NCBI GenBank assembly: GCA_002067865.1
Contig: MVRC01000016.1
Location: 62,001 to 126,000 of the forward strand
DNA from: Methanomassiliicoccales archaeon PtaU1.Bin124
Lineage (GTDB): Archaea; Thermoplasmatota; Thermoplasmata; Methanomassiliicoccales; UBA472
Length of the DNA stretch: 64,000 bases
Direction: 5' to 3'
Shown: piece after piece, positions 54,081 to 63,369 of the stretch
How positions within the stretch are numbered: position 1 is the stretch's first letter
Layout of the letters: each line of letters opens with the position of its first letter
Made by a program: the position numbers and the translations under genes
The notes under the pieces: generated by a model
The model's database searches: none
Told to the model about the DNA's origin: nothing
The model's input: only the letters and a program-made list of their open reading frames with translations

Positions 54081-55196
54081 ATGGCCGAAGGTGAGAGGTG
54101 CAATCCAGAGGTGGTCGCGGTCGGCAATGATCCAGCCCCGCCCCGCTTCGTTTGCGTCACCCTCCCTCCCGCTCCGTTCAAGATCGCCAAGGTGACGGCC
54201 GACGACATCTGTGACCTGACCGGCATCGCCAAGGAAGGAACGCTCACCTGGATCAACTTCGTGGCAGACGATCTGGAGACCGATGTTCCGATGGCGGCCC
54301 GCAAGTTCGGCTTCTCCGATGCCCTGGCACGGAACCTGGTGAAGCACGATTACCAGGCCTATGAGGACAATGACATCGAGCTGGGGATGGTGCTGCCCGC
54401 CATCCGAGTGAATGAGCTGGATGTCGATGTCCGCCCGGTCGTCATGATGGTGCGCGACAATCTCATCGTCACCATCCATGACAAGGACCTGGGCCGCATG
54501 GTCCAATTCTCTCGCTATGCCGATACGTGGCTGTCCAAGCTTCCGGGGATCATGCCCACGACCGATAAGCTGACCCTGGTCATGATCCGTCTCATCGCGG
54601 TCATCAACGAGCGTAATTATGAACAGCTCCGCATGATCGAGGACAAGGCGGACGACATCAGCGAATCGCTTTTGGACCCGACCATCCATTACATGGAGAC
54701 CGGGCGGTACATCTATGAGGTCAAGCACAGCCTGATCGTCTATCTGAACGCCCTATGGCGGGGATTGGACGTGCTGAACGAGCTGCGGTATGGCGATGCC
54801 GAGCTCGTCTCCGACCATCCCAAGGTGCTGCAGCAGCTGCAGCTCATGTGCAGCGAGCAGACCAAGCACATCAGCCTGACCGAGCATACCTCCACCGTCC
54901 TCGTCTCCGGAACGACGGTTCTCCAGACCCTCCATAACAATCAACTGCTCATCATAAACAACCGCATGCTGATGACCATGACCTGGATGACCATCATCGG
55001 CACCGCGGTCATGGTGCCGAACACAATGGCCACCATGTTCGGGTTCATCTTCACCGCTCCGCCGGAACATCTGCTTTGGTCGCTGGCCGTGATCGTCTTC
55101 TCTACCCTGGCCTCGACCTGGATCGCCTACAAGTGGATCACCATGCGGTTGCCGATGGCGGAATCGCCGGAACGATTACACCCTAGCGATCGATAG
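54081..55196 (+). CDS. CorA-like divalent cation channel without GMN motif (copy 2)
   Basis: A 371-residue paralogue of the preceding gene with the same layout: VTLPPAPFKIAKV at the start of the N-domain, matching FSRYADTW(L) blocks, and TM1 MTIIGTAVMVPNTMATMFG followed by FIFTAPPEH, again lacking GMN. The two proteins align over most of their length, so they are a tandem duplication and could form hetero-oligomers. It ends in TAG. Confidence 0.85.
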   Translation: MAEGERCNPEVVAVGNDPAPPRFVCVTLPPAPFKIAKVTADDICDLTGIAKEGTLTWINFVADDLETDVPMAARKFGFSDALARNLVKHDYQAYEDNDIELGMVLPAIRVNELDVDVRPVVMMVRDNLIVTIHDKDLGRMVQFSRYADTWLSKLPGIMPTTDKLTLVMIRLIAVINERNYEQLRMIEDKADDISESLLDPTIHYMETGRYIYEVKHSLIVYLNALWRGLDVLNELRYGDAELVSDHPKVLQQLQLMCSEQTKHISLTEHTSTVLVSGTTVLQTLHNNQLLIINNRMLMTMTWMTIIGTAVMVPNTMATMFGFIFTAPPEHLLWSLAVIVFSTLASTWIAYKWITMRLPMAESPERLHPSDR

Positions 55197-55275
55197 CGAG
55201 CTTGCGGAAGTTATAAAAACCGCGCCCTCACCTGTTATCATCACTGGCCTCTTTTTGGTCAGGGGAGGTAGGGAA

Positions 55276-55713
55276 TTGGCATCAGAGAAGCTCAAGAACA
55301 TGATGAACAAGGCCATCGCAAATGAGATCCAGGTCTCCATCCAGTACATGTGGCAGCACGTGCAATGGACGGGGGTCGAGCATTACGCCGTGGCCGACGA
55401 GTTCAAAAGCATCGCCATCCAGGAGATGAAGCATGCCGAGATGATCGCCGAGAGGCTGTGGTATTTCGATGGAGTACCGACCACCAAGCCATCCACCATC
55501 ACGGTCGGAGGGGTATTGGAGGAGATGGTAGACTACGATATCAAGGCCGAAGAAGATGCGATCGAGCTCTACAAGGATATCCAAAAAGTGGCCGATGCCG
55601 AGAACGATCCAACCACCAGGTTCCTGTTCGAAGGCATTCTCAAGGACGAGGAGGAGCATCATGACTTCTTCACGTCATTGAAAGATGGCATGCCGCAGAA
55701 AAGGAAGCGGTGA
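55276..55713 (+). CDS. Bacterioferritin-like iron storage protein
   Basis: A 145-residue four-helix ferritin. Start LASEKLKNMMNKAIANEIQV, where TTG at 55276 encodes the first residue; GGGGAGGT lies seven to eight bases upstream, and starting here matches family N-termini. Ferroxidase ligands: NEIQVSIQYMW, EMKHAEMIAERL and ILKDEEEHHDF. It stores iron or detoxifies it with peroxide. TTATAAAAACC at about 55213-55223 is the promoter element. Confidence 0.9.
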   Translation: MASEKLKNMMNKAIANEIQVSIQYMWQHVQWTGVEHYAVADEFKSIAIQEMKHAEMIAERLWYFDGVPTTKPSTITVGGVLEEMVDYDIKAEEDAIELYKDIQKVADAENDPTTRFLFEGILKDEEEHHDFFTSLKDGMPQKRKR

Positions 55714-55792
55714 GTCTATTCCAAAAGCTCATTCCCAAATCGAGGAATGAGCGCACATCTTTATTTAACACCAGGAAACCTAGAATTTATTT

Positions 55793-56272
55793 ATGATCCA
55801 ATTGCGCAACCGGAACGAGCTCGCCAGTCTTCTGAAGAAAGGCCTCGAGATCGAGCGAGGCTTTGAGAATCTGGCACAGTGGGAGGGCTATGTTCAGGCC
55901 AAGAGCGACATGTTCCGTTCCACCCTATTCACCATGATCTCTGAATCGGAGCATCACGCCACGATGGTGACGGAGATGCTCGACCGGCTAGATCTGCCGA
56001 ATCAGGGCACGCCTCCTTTGAGGCCGCAGAACTTCGACTTTTCCACCAGGGAGGAGGCCGAGGTGATGCACGAATTGGCCCGGAACGAGAAGCTGGTGTT
56101 CGACCTCTATTCCAATATCAGGGACAGCCTGATCGGTTCGGACACGGCCTCCTGGCTTTCCGAGGAGGACAGGGAGTTCATGTTGGGCTACCTGGCCGAG
56201 CTCATCGAGGCGGAGGCGGAGCACATGAGACTTGCAGCGAGGGGTGTGGGCAAGGTAGAGAGGATAAGATAA
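55793..56272 (+). CDS. Ferritin-like helical protein
   Basis: A 159-residue helical protein with ferritin-like carboxylate/histidine pairs: MISESEHHATMVTEML and LAELIEAEAEHMRLAAR, plus EEAEVMHELARNEK. The bacterioferritin gene 80 bases upstream supports an iron- or oxidative-stress-linked role. Whether the diiron site is complete cannot be judged here. CTTTATTTAACACC about 30 bases upstream predicts a leaderless message. Confidence 0.7.
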   Translation: MIQLRNRNELASLLKKGLEIERGFENLAQWEGYVQAKSDMFRSTLFTMISESEHHATMVTEMLDRLDLPNQGTPPLRPQNFDFSTREEAEVMHELARNEKLVFDLYSNIRDSLIGSDTASWLSEEDREFMLGYLAELIEAEAEHMRLAARGVGKVERIR

Positions 56273-56379
56273 ATCGTTTTTATCACAATGAGGATAAACA
56301 ATCCATAATTGGACAATTTATTTTATATCGCGGTATATCAATCCCCCCACCGCCGGCATTGCCGGATTAGGGATGAGAG

Positions 56380-57096
56380 ATGTTTGCAGTCGAGGTTAAG
56401 GGGTTGGTCAAGGATTATGGCCAGTTCCATGCCGTCAAGGGCATCTCCTTTGACGTCAAAGAGGGGGAAGTGTTCGGTCTCATCGGACCGAACGGAGCAG
56501 GCAAGACGACGACGCTGCGCGTTCTCTCCACTTTGCTGGAGATATCGGGCGGAAAGGTGTCCATCTTCGGGCTGGACCTGAAGGAACAGGCCGGCGAGGT
56601 ACGCAAGGTGATCAGCTATCTGCCCGAGGACGCTGGTGCTTACAGGAACATGACCGGACGGGAGTACCTGGACTTCATGGCCGGCTTCTTCGCGCCGGAG
56701 AAGGACCCGAAGAAGCTGCTGGAGCGCGGGCTGGAGATCGTTCGCCTGGGCGAGCGCATCGACGACAAGATCGAGACGTACAGCAAGGGCATGGCGCGCC
56801 GGCTGCTGGTGGGCAGGGCGCTCATGGTGGAGCCGAAGCTGGCCATCTTGGACGAGATCACTTCCGGTCTGGACGTGGTGAACGCCCAGGCCATCAGGAA
56901 GGTGGTCCGGGACAGGACCAAGGAAGGCACGACCGTGCTGCTGTCCTCGCACAATATGCTCGAAGTGGAGCTGATGTGCGACCGGATCGCGCTCATAAAT
57001 GACGGCGTGATCGTCGAATCTGGCACTCCCAAGGAGCTCAAGGAGAGGTACAAGGCCACGAACATCGAGGAGGTATTCGTGGAGGTGGTCAAATGA
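56380..57096 (+). CDS. ABC transporter ATPase (ABC-2 exporter type)
   Basis: A 238-residue ATPase: Walker A IGPNGAGKTTTLR, Q-loop region LPEDAGAYRNMTGREYL, signature YSKGMARRLLVGRALM, Walker B LAILDEITSGLDVVNA and switch histidine in LLSSHNML. The YSKGM signature is typical of DrrA/NatA-type exporters. Its TGA overlaps the permease ATG. TTTTATATCG at about 56319-56328 is the promoter element. Confidence 0.93.
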   Translation: MFAVEVKGLVKDYGQFHAVKGISFDVKEGEVFGLIGPNGAGKTTTLRVLSTLLEISGGKVSIFGLDLKEQAGEVRKVISYLPEDAGAYRNMTGREYLDFMAGFFAPEKDPKKLLERGLEIVRLGERIDDKIETYSKGMARRLLVGRALMVEPKLAILDEITSGLDVVNAQAIRKVVRDRTKEGTTVLLSSHNMLEVELMCDRIALINDGVIVESGTPKELKERYKATNIEEVFVEVVK

Positions 57097-58385
57097 GCGG
57101 CCCAGGCAGGATAATGAAGAAGGAGATCAAGGAGCTGCTGACCCCGGCCACCATCGTGCCGATCATCATAATGGCGGTCCTGTTCGCTTCGCTAGGCGGG
57201 GCCTTCAACGGTGTGAGGGAACAGTTGGAGAACAAGCCAGAGTTCGGGCTGGCCGTGGACGATGCCGGTACGTTCGGCATACTGGCAAGGGAGTCGTTCA
57301 ACTCGACCTCGAACATCATATACAACGCCACCAGTTTGCAGGACGGGCTTCAGGCGTTACAGGACGGCAAGTGCGGCCAGGCCTTGGTCTACATACCAGG
57401 CAACTACACGGCCAACCTGATGAACAACAAGACCGGCTGGGTCGATGTGTATTGGATGAAGAAGGGGACCGGCCTGACGGCCTCGGTCCAGACCGCATTG
57501 GTCCAAGCTTCGATCACCAGCATGGGAAAGGCCGTTTCTACGTACATGATCGTGTACGGCGTCACGACCAACTCCTCGCTGATCTTGAGCCCCATCCAGA
57601 CCTATTCTACCACATACCTGAACGATAAGGTCATGCCAGGCATCACGCCGGACCAGGTCGACACGGTGTTCACCTCGTCCTCGCTGATCGTCCCGCTCAT
57701 CGTCATGCTGGTCGTCATCATGGCCGGTAGCATGGTCATCAACTCCATGGGCAGCGAGAAGGAGAACAAGACCCTGGAGACGCTGCTGACGATGCCGGTG
57801 AAGCGTACCTGGATCGTGTTCGGCAAGCTGGCCGGAGCGACCGTGGTCGGGCTGATCGTCGCGGGCATCTACATGATAGGCATGGGTTACTACCTCAGTT
57901 CGCTCATGGCCGGTTCCACGATCGACCTGGCGAAGTACGGCCTGACCCTGGGCATGGGCGATTATGTCGTGATCGGCGTGTCGCTGTTCCTGGCGCTGCT
58001 GTGCGGCCTGGCTCTCTGCATGATCCTTGGCATATTCACCAAGAACTTCAAGGCGGCCCAGACCATGGTCCTGCCAGTGACGATGCTGGCCATCATACCG
58101 ATGCTGATCAGCATGTTCAGCGACTTCAACAGCCTGCCGCTGTTCCTGCAGATAGCAGTGTTCGCGATCCCGTTCTCCCACCCGATGTTCGCGTTCAACA
58201 ACATCATGATGGGCAACTACATGATCGTGTTCGCCGGCATCGCATACATGGCGGTGTTCGCCCTGGCGGCCATGTTCATCGCGGTGTACCTGTTCAGGAA
58301 GGACATCCTCCTGACCGGAAGGGTGCGCAGCGCTGAGCGGAAGAAGGGCTTCAGCCTGATCAATCTGCCAGGATGGAAGAAGTAA
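57093..58385 (+). CDS. ABC-2 type permease
   Basis: A 430-residue NatB-like permease. TM1 (about 18-38) is followed by an extracytoplasmic domain of about 170 residues and then five helices from about 200 (SSLIVPLIVMLVVIMAGSM, and so on). The cytoplasmic EKENKTLETLLTMPVKRTWI coupling motif is typical. Translationally coupled to the ATPase gene. The exported substrate (sodium, drug or lipid) is unknown. Confidence 0.9.
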   Translation: MSGPGRIMKKEIKELLTPATIVPIIIMAVLFASLGGAFNGVREQLENKPEFGLAVDDAGTFGILARESFNSTSNIIYNATSLQDGLQALQDGKCGQALVYIPGNYTANLMNNKTGWVDVYWMKKGTGLTASVQTALVQASITSMGKAVSTYMIVYGVTTNSSLILSPIQTYSTTYLNDKVMPGITPDQVDTVFTSSSLIVPLIVMLVVIMAGSMVINSMGSEKENKTLETLLTMPVKRTWIVFGKLAGATVVGLIVAGIYMIGMGYYLSSLMAGSTIDLAKYGLTLGMGDYVVIGVSLFLALLCGLALCMILGIFTKNFKAAQTMVLPVTMLAIIPMLISMFSDFNSLPLFLQIAVFAIPFSHPMFAFNNIMMGNYMIVFAGIAYMAVFALAAMFIAVYLFRKDILLTGRVRSAERKKGFSLINLPGWKK

Positions 58386-58419
58386 ACCTCTTAGAAAAAT
58401 TTCTTTTCTGGTTGAACGG

Positions 58420-58457
58420 CCCCCGGGATCCGGGGGTCGGCAACTTTATATTTTTTA
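58420..58457. terminator. Strong hairpin terminator between convergent genes
   Basis: A perfect seven-pair stem CCCCCGG-GAT-CCGGGGG followed on the plus strand by a T-rich tract with six consecutive T (58451-58456). On the minus strand the DEAD-box gene's transcript enters the same hairpin before A/T-rich sequence, so it may act both ways. Confidence 0.6.
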
Positions 58458-58475
58458 TAAAAAATTAAAAAGAGA

Positions 58476-59897
58476 TCAGACCGACGACTTCTGCACCGGG
58501 ACGATCTCCAGGTTCGCCTTCTTGCCGCGCACCTGCACCTTCTTGATGCCCTGAACGACCTTCGCTGCGGCGTTCTTCTGCACCTCGAAGACGGTCTCCT
58601 CCGGCTCGATCAGGACCGAACCGATGTCCATGTCATTGATGTGGATCTGGTTCTCCAGCACGTCGAGCAGGTCGATCTTGCGCAGGCCGTCCTTCTCGCC
58701 CACATCGATCTTCATCCGCACCATGCCGAATATGTCGGCCACGTCGGTGAAGTCGGTGACCCGCCGCACGACGTCGCGGCGACCGGTCTCAGGGACCTCT
58801 TCCTGGACGACGTCGATGACGCCGTACTCCTTGATCTTCTTCAGCAGGTACATCTCCGCCGCGGTGATGAACGTGATGGCGATGCCTTCCTTCCCGGCGC
58901 GTCCAGTGCGGCCGATGCGGTGCACGTAGACCTCCGGGTCCTCGGGTATGTCGTAGTTGATGACGTGCGTGACGCCCTGGATATCAAGACCTCTCGCGGC
59001 CACATCGGTTGCGACCAATACCTTGATCTTGCCGGAACGGAAGTCGGTCAGGACCTTCTCCCTCTTGGCCTGGGTGATGTCACCGTGCAGCGCTGCGACG
59101 GGATAGCCGTAGGACTGCAGACGCTTGCAGATGATGTCCACCATCATCTTGGTCTGGGCGAAGATGATCGCCTTGGGCTTGTACTTGTCCAGCACCCTGC
59201 ACAAGGCCCAGATCTTGTTCTTCCTCTCGATGTTGAAGTAGATCTGCTTGGTGGTGGGCAGGACCAGTTCCTGCTCGCTGACGGTGATGCGGAGCGGGTC
59301 CTTCATGTGCTTTTCGGCGATGCCGCGAACACCTTCGGGCAGGGTGGCGGAGAAGAGCATGGTCTGACGCTTCTTCGGCACCTGTTCCAAGATGAACTCG
59401 ATGTCCTCGATGAAGCCCATGTCCAGCATGCGGTCGGCCTCGTCCAGCACCAGATACTCCACCTCGCTGAGGTCCAGGGTCCTGCGGTGGATATGGTCGA
59501 TGATACGGCCAGGCGTTCCGACGACGATATCGATGCCCTTCTTGAAGAACTCGATCTGCTCGTCGATGGAGCGGCCTCCGTAGACCGGCAGGATGCGGAC
59601 ATCCTGGTAGTAGTAGGCCAGTTTCTTCATTTCGTCCGCTACCTGCACGCCCAGCTCCCTAGTGGGCACGAGGATGAGGGCGTATGGTTTACGCCCCCGG
59701 CTGACGTTCTGCAGAATGGGAATTCCGAATGCGGCCGTCTTGCCCGTACCGGTCTGGGCCTGGCCCATGACGTCCTTGCCCTCCAGCAGGACCGGTATGG
59801 TCTTTTCTTGAACAGGGGTAGGTTCATTCCACCCCATCCTCTCGATCGCCTTCATGATGAGAGGATCCAAATCGAAGGAATCGAATCCAACGCTCAT
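58476..59897 (-). CDS. DEAD-box RNA helicase
   Basis: A 473-residue ATP-dependent RNA helicase. Q motif region with WNEPTPVQEKTIP; motif I AQTGTGKTAAFG; PTRELGVQ; GTPGRIID; DEADRMLDMG; SATLP; and VATDVAARGLDIQGVTHVIN with HRIGRTGRAGKEG. The C-terminal 100 residues resemble a DbpA-type RNA-binding fold, suggesting rRNA-targeted or cold-shock use. ATG 59897 is preferred to the GTG at 59918. Confidence 0.94.
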   Translation of the reverse strand: MSVGFDSFDLDPLIMKAIERMGWNEPTPVQEKTIPVLLEGKDVMGQAQTGTGKTAAFGIPILQNVSRGRKPYALILVPTRELGVQVADEMKKLAYYYQDVRILPVYGGRSIDEQIEFFKKGIDIVVGTPGRIIDHIHRRTLDLSEVEYLVLDEADRMLDMGFIEDIEFILEQVPKKRQTMLFSATLPEGVRGIAEKHMKDPLRITVSEQELVLPTTKQIYFNIERKNKIWALCRVLDKYKPKAIIFAQTKMMVDIICKRLQSYGYPVAALHGDITQAKREKVLTDFRSGKIKVLVATDVAARGLDIQGVTHVINYDIPEDPEVYVHRIGRTGRAGKEGIAITFITAAEMYLLKKIKEYGVIDVVQEEVPETGRRDVVRRVTDFTDVADIFGMVRMKIDVGEKDGLRKIDLLDVLENQIHINDMDIGSVLIEPEETVFEVQKNAAAKVVQGIKKVQVRGKKANLEIVPVQKSSV

Positions 59898-59955
59898 TTG
59901 CTCACTTACAAACGGCACATATTGCGAGGTGGCTTAAACATTTATGCTCAAATAT

Positions 59956-61410
59956 TCAGTCCAATTCGTCCTCTAAGCGTTCCACCACTGCCTTTAGGAT
60001 CGCCACACGACCGTAGTACTTGTCATTGCCAGGCACTATGACCCAGGGCGCATCCTCGGTGTCGGTCCGCTCCAGCATCTCCTCCACCGCCGGCAGGTAA
60101 TCCGCCCTCCTCGATCGGTTGCGCCAGTCGTCCTCGGAGATCTTCCACTGCTTGTCCGGGTCCTTCTCCCGCTCCTGGAACCGCTGCAGCTGGGTCGCCT
60201 CATCGATCTCCAGCCAGAACTTTATGGTGATGGCACCCGCCTTGCCCATCATCTTCTCCATCTGGTTTATCTCGGAGTAGGCTCTGCACCACTGGTCCGA
60301 GGTGGCGAACCCTTCCACCCTTTCGACCAGGACCCTACCGTACCAGCTGCGGTCGAATATCGTCATCTCCCCGATTCGCGGCATGGTCTTGTAGAAGCGC
60401 CACAGGTAATGGTGCCTCTTCTCCCAGTCGTTCGGAGCGCCGATGGGGGCCACCCGATATCCCCGGGGGTTCAGCTCCTGGGTCAGGCGGATGATCGTGC
60501 CCCCTTTGCCGGCAGCGTCCCAGCCCTCGAACACCAGCACGACCGACCGCTCCTTCTCCTTCAGGATGCACTGCAGCCCCTTCAGCCGGTCTTGCAGGTC
60601 CTCCAGCTCCTTGCGGTAGTCCTTCTGGTCCAACGACCTGTTCAGATCGATGCCCTCCAGGCCGCTCTTCTTTCCCTTCCTGCCGTTCTTCTGGCAGACT
60701 GGCATGACTCCGCGGTTCTCCAGATAGGGACGTACCGAGTCCAGGACGGTGCGGAAGACCTGCTCCATCACTCTGTCCTCATCCTCATCATTGATTATGT
60801 GCCAGGGGGCATACTGCGATGAGGTGGCCTGCATGACCTCCTTCCAGATGGGCTGCACATCGTCATAATCGTCAGCATAATCTCCCTCCAGGACCTCGTC
60901 AGAATTGCACACCCCCTTCTTCTCCTCCTTCTCCACCCTCCTGCGCAGCTCCTTCTTTCCCAGGTCCAAGAACAGTTTGACGAAGACCCAGCCCTCCGCA
61001 GCGTGCTGCTCCTCCAGCATCCTGGCGTCGTTCATCCGGTCCTCGAACTCCGACCTCTTCTCGGTGTCATAATAATCATCGACCAGGCGGAAGTACCAGC
61101 TGCGGTCGAACACTGCGATGGAACCCTTCACCGGCATGCGGACGAAATAGGGCCAGATGAACGGCATGTCCTTCTCGTACTCGTTGGGCTTGTTGGTGAA
61201 ATGAAGCCTATAACCGCGCGGATCTATGGCCCGGATGAATCGGTTCACCTTCTCCGGCATGCCGTAGGTGTCCCAGCCCTCGAAGATGATGACAACGGGC
61301 AGTCCTTTCTCGAAGGCCTGGCGCTGCATCTTGCCGATCTCGGCCTTCAGCCCGTCCAGGACCTCCTTCATATCATCCCCGTTCTTCTTCTTCTTTTCAT
61401 CCTGCGACAT
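59956..61410 (-). CDS. Two-domain PPK2 polyphosphate kinase/phosphotransferase
   Basis: A 484-residue fusion of two PPK2 domains (about 10-220 and 255-484). The C-terminal domain has an intact Walker A, FEGWDAAGKGGTI, and FDRSWYGRVLVERVEG. In the N-terminal domain the loop is changed to FEGWDTYGMPEKV, losing the lysine, so it is probably structural. Two-domain members usually phosphorylate AMP to ADP with polyphosphate (PAP type); that assignment is by analogy. AAGGAG before ATG 61410 decides the start. Confidence 0.88.
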   Translation of the reverse strand: MSQDEKKKKNGDDMKEVLDGLKAEIGKMQRQAFEKGLPVVIIFEGWDTYGMPEKVNRFIRAIDPRGYRLHFTNKPNEYEKDMPFIWPYFVRMPVKGSIAVFDRSWYFRLVDDYYDTEKRSEFEDRMNDARMLEEQHAAEGWVFVKLFLDLGKKELRRRVEKEEKKGVCNSDEVLEGDYADDYDDVQPIWKEVMQATSSQYAPWHIINDEDEDRVMEQVFRTVLDSVRPYLENRGVMPVCQKNGRKGKKSGLEGIDLNRSLDQKDYRKELEDLQDRLKGLQCILKEKERSVVLVFEGWDAAGKGGTIIRLTQELNPRGYRVAPIGAPNDWEKRHHYLWRFYKTMPRIGEMTIFDRSWYGRVLVERVEGFATSDQWCRAYSEINQMEKMMGKAGAITIKFWLEIDEATQLQRFQEREKDPDKQWKISEDDWRNRSRRADYLPAVEEMLERTDTEDAPWVIVPGNDKYYGRVAILKAVVERLEDELD

Positions 61411-61515
61411 GCTGCTCCTTTCCACCATGAGCCAGCGACCTGATAACGATTTTCCTGGTCGGTTCGGGATGTCCCGGGCAAAAGCATAAGACGGTCGAAC
61501 CGATTGCCATCCCCC

Positions 61516-62475
61516 ATGGGAAACCTCAACGTGGCCATCATCGCCGCGAACGACTACGCCAAGGCGCTGGGCAAGAAAGGTACCGCTTCAGACATCACCC
61601 TTTATGACATCAAGAAGGGTCATGACACGGTCAGCCTGATCGAGCCGACCAAGTACCCGGAGCGTCTGGCATCTCTATTCTATGCGTGCTCCATGGCCAA
61701 CGCGGCCATGGTGGTCGTGGATGAGGTGAACGCCAACCTGGGGGAGAGCATCCTCATGCTCAATTGCCTGGGCGTGGCCAAGGGATGGTTCGTGCTGCGC
61801 AACTACATCACCCCCGACCGCATCCAGCCTCTGGTCAAGGGCACCTCCCTGGAAGGGTATTCGTTCCTCGAGGATGACACGGTCAAGCTGAGGGAGATGT
61901 TGCTGGACGAGGCGGCGAAGCAGGCGCCTGTCGACGCCTCCTCTCCTGGCATCGTACCGATCGACCACCACTTCAACGTGAAGGGGGTAGGGACGGTCAT
62001 ACTGGGCTATGTGGCCAGAGGGACGGTGAACCGCCACGATGTGGTCAACGTCCTGCCGACGAAGAAGCAGGCCCAGGTCCGCTCCATCCAGAAGCACGAT
62101 GACGATTATGATACCGCAGAGCCAGGCGACAGGGTCGGCCTGGCACTGAAGAACATCGAGGCGGACGAACTGGACCGTGGGTTCGTGCTCACCACCGACC
62201 CCAAGGTGAAGTGTGAGAAGGCCATCGAGGCCCAGGCCGAGCTGATCAAGTACTGGCCCACCCCCCTGAAGGAGGGAATGGTGCTGCACATCGGCCACTG
62301 GATGCAATATCAGCCTTCGCGAGTCGAGTCCGTCGACAACGGCGGGGACTGGCGGAGGCCGAAGCTGCGCATCACCATGGACAAGGAACTGGTCTACCTC
62401 CCTGGTTCGAAGGCGGTGCTGACCCAGCTGGAAGGCGGCAAGCTGCGCATCGTCGGCAGCCTCACCCTTCCCTGA
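61516..62475 (+). CDS. SelB-like elongation factor paralogue with degenerate GTPase domain (aSelBL)
   Basis: A 319-residue relative of SelB/EF-1A. The N-terminal third aligns with a translational G domain (NVAIIAANDYAKALGKKGT in the P-loop position, VVVDEVNANLG, MLNCLGVAKG), but the GHVDHGKT and NKxD motifs are lost. Domain 2 is well kept: IDHHFNVKGVGTVILGYVARGTVNRHDVV and EPGDRVGLALKNIE. It fits the aSelBL family of archaea, once proposed as EF-Pyl and noted for disrupted GTPase motifs. There is no C-terminal SECIS domain. ATG 61516 fits a leaderless start from a TATA near 61489. Confidence 0.85.
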   Translation: MGNLNVAIIAANDYAKALGKKGTASDITLYDIKKGHDTVSLIEPTKYPERLASLFYACSMANAAMVVVDEVNANLGESILMLNCLGVAKGWFVLRNYITPDRIQPLVKGTSLEGYSFLEDDTVKLREMLLDEAAKQAPVDASSPGIVPIDHHFNVKGVGTVILGYVARGTVNRHDVVNVLPTKKQAQVRSIQKHDDDYDTAEPGDRVGLALKNIEADELDRGFVLTTDPKVKCEKAIEAQAELIKYWPTPLKEGMVLHIGHWMQYQPSRVESVDNGGDWRRPKLRITMDKELVYLPGSKAVLTQLEGGKLRIVGSLTLP

Positions 62476-62518
62476 CCTGGCCGCAAAGTTATTCTGCTCC
62501 GAAGTGCGTCAAAGCGGC

Positions 62519-63325
62519 ATGACGGAGCAACTGCGCCAGCTTCTGGCCGCAAGGATAAGGCATCAGGACATACCGCTCTTCGGCGTCGCTCCGGCGGACC
62601 GCTGGAACACCGCTCCCTTCGAACCCTGGGTGCCCAAGGAGTTCCGCCCCCGTTCTATCTATCCCGAATGCGAATCGGTCATCGTCATCGGCTACCCGAT
62701 CAGCCTGCCGGTGATCGAGACCACGCCCTCCATCTACTATCATGAGATGTACAAGACGGTGAACACCCTTCTGGACCAATCGGCCTATCGTCTCAGCCTG
62801 TTCCTGAACGAGCAGGGTCATGCGGCCTTCCCCATCCCGAGGGACGGCTATGCCGGCCTTTCCGTTCTCAAGGAGAGGCCGATGGCCGCCTTCAGCCACA
62901 AGCACGCAGCATATCTGGCCGGTCTCGGGACGTTCGGTCGGAACAATACCCTGCTGACCAAGCGTTTCGGCCCGAGGGTGCGGTTCACCTCGATCTTCAC
63001 CACCGCCAGGATGCCTTATGATGGAGTTCTGAAGGAGGACCTCTGCATCAAGTGCGACCGCTGTGTCGATATGTGCCCGGTCAAGGCCATTCCCGGTCAG
63101 GACTATCCCCAGGGCATCATCGACAAGGCGTTGTGCACCGGGCATCATGAAAGGCTCTACTCCCGCTCCATCTCGCCCTGCGGCGTCTGCGTCAAGGTCT
63201 GCCCGGTGGGCGAGGACCGCAAGCTGTACGGCAGGGAGGATGCGTCCATCTACCAGGAGAAGGAAGGGGAGCCCCATGCTGAAGGCTGGAAGCATGTGCG
63301 GAGCTATGGCGGCAAGAAGGGTTAA
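62519..63325 (+). CDS. QueG-like ferredoxin-type reductase
   Basis: A 268-residue protein with the architecture of epoxyqueuosine reductase relatives: an N-terminal region VIVIGYPISLPV, a central SHKHAAYLAGLGTFGRNNTLLTK, and two 4Fe-4S sites CIKCDRCVDMCPVKAI and CGVCVKVCPVG. True QueG uses cobalamin; the archaeal relatives are diverse and their substrates unknown. It is far smaller than the RamA corrinoid activase, so it is not that protein. ATG 62519 is preferred to an upstream GTG. Confidence 0.75.
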   Translation: MTEQLRQLLAARIRHQDIPLFGVAPADRWNTAPFEPWVPKEFRPRSIYPECESVIVIGYPISLPVIETTPSIYYHEMYKTVNTLLDQSAYRLSLFLNEQGHAAFPIPRDGYAGLSVLKERPMAAFSHKHAAYLAGLGTFGRNNTLLTKRFGPRVRFTSIFTTARMPYDGVLKEDLCIKCDRCVDMCPVKAIPGQDYPQGIIDKALCTGHHERLYSRSISPCGVCVKVCPVGEDRKLYGREDASIYQEKEGEPHAEGWKHVRSYGGKKG

Positions 63326-63369
63326 TTATGATTAAATTATAATATTATATTTATTAATAATATTAAATT

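Noticed and set aside
58641-60041. Long plus-strand open frame (466 codons)
   Set aside because: It is antisense to the DEAD-box helicase, whose motifs are complete.
62519-63325. RamA, the corrinoid reductive activase needed with MtmBC
   Set aside because: The protein is about half RamA size, with QueG-like layout and no RamA-type ATP domain.
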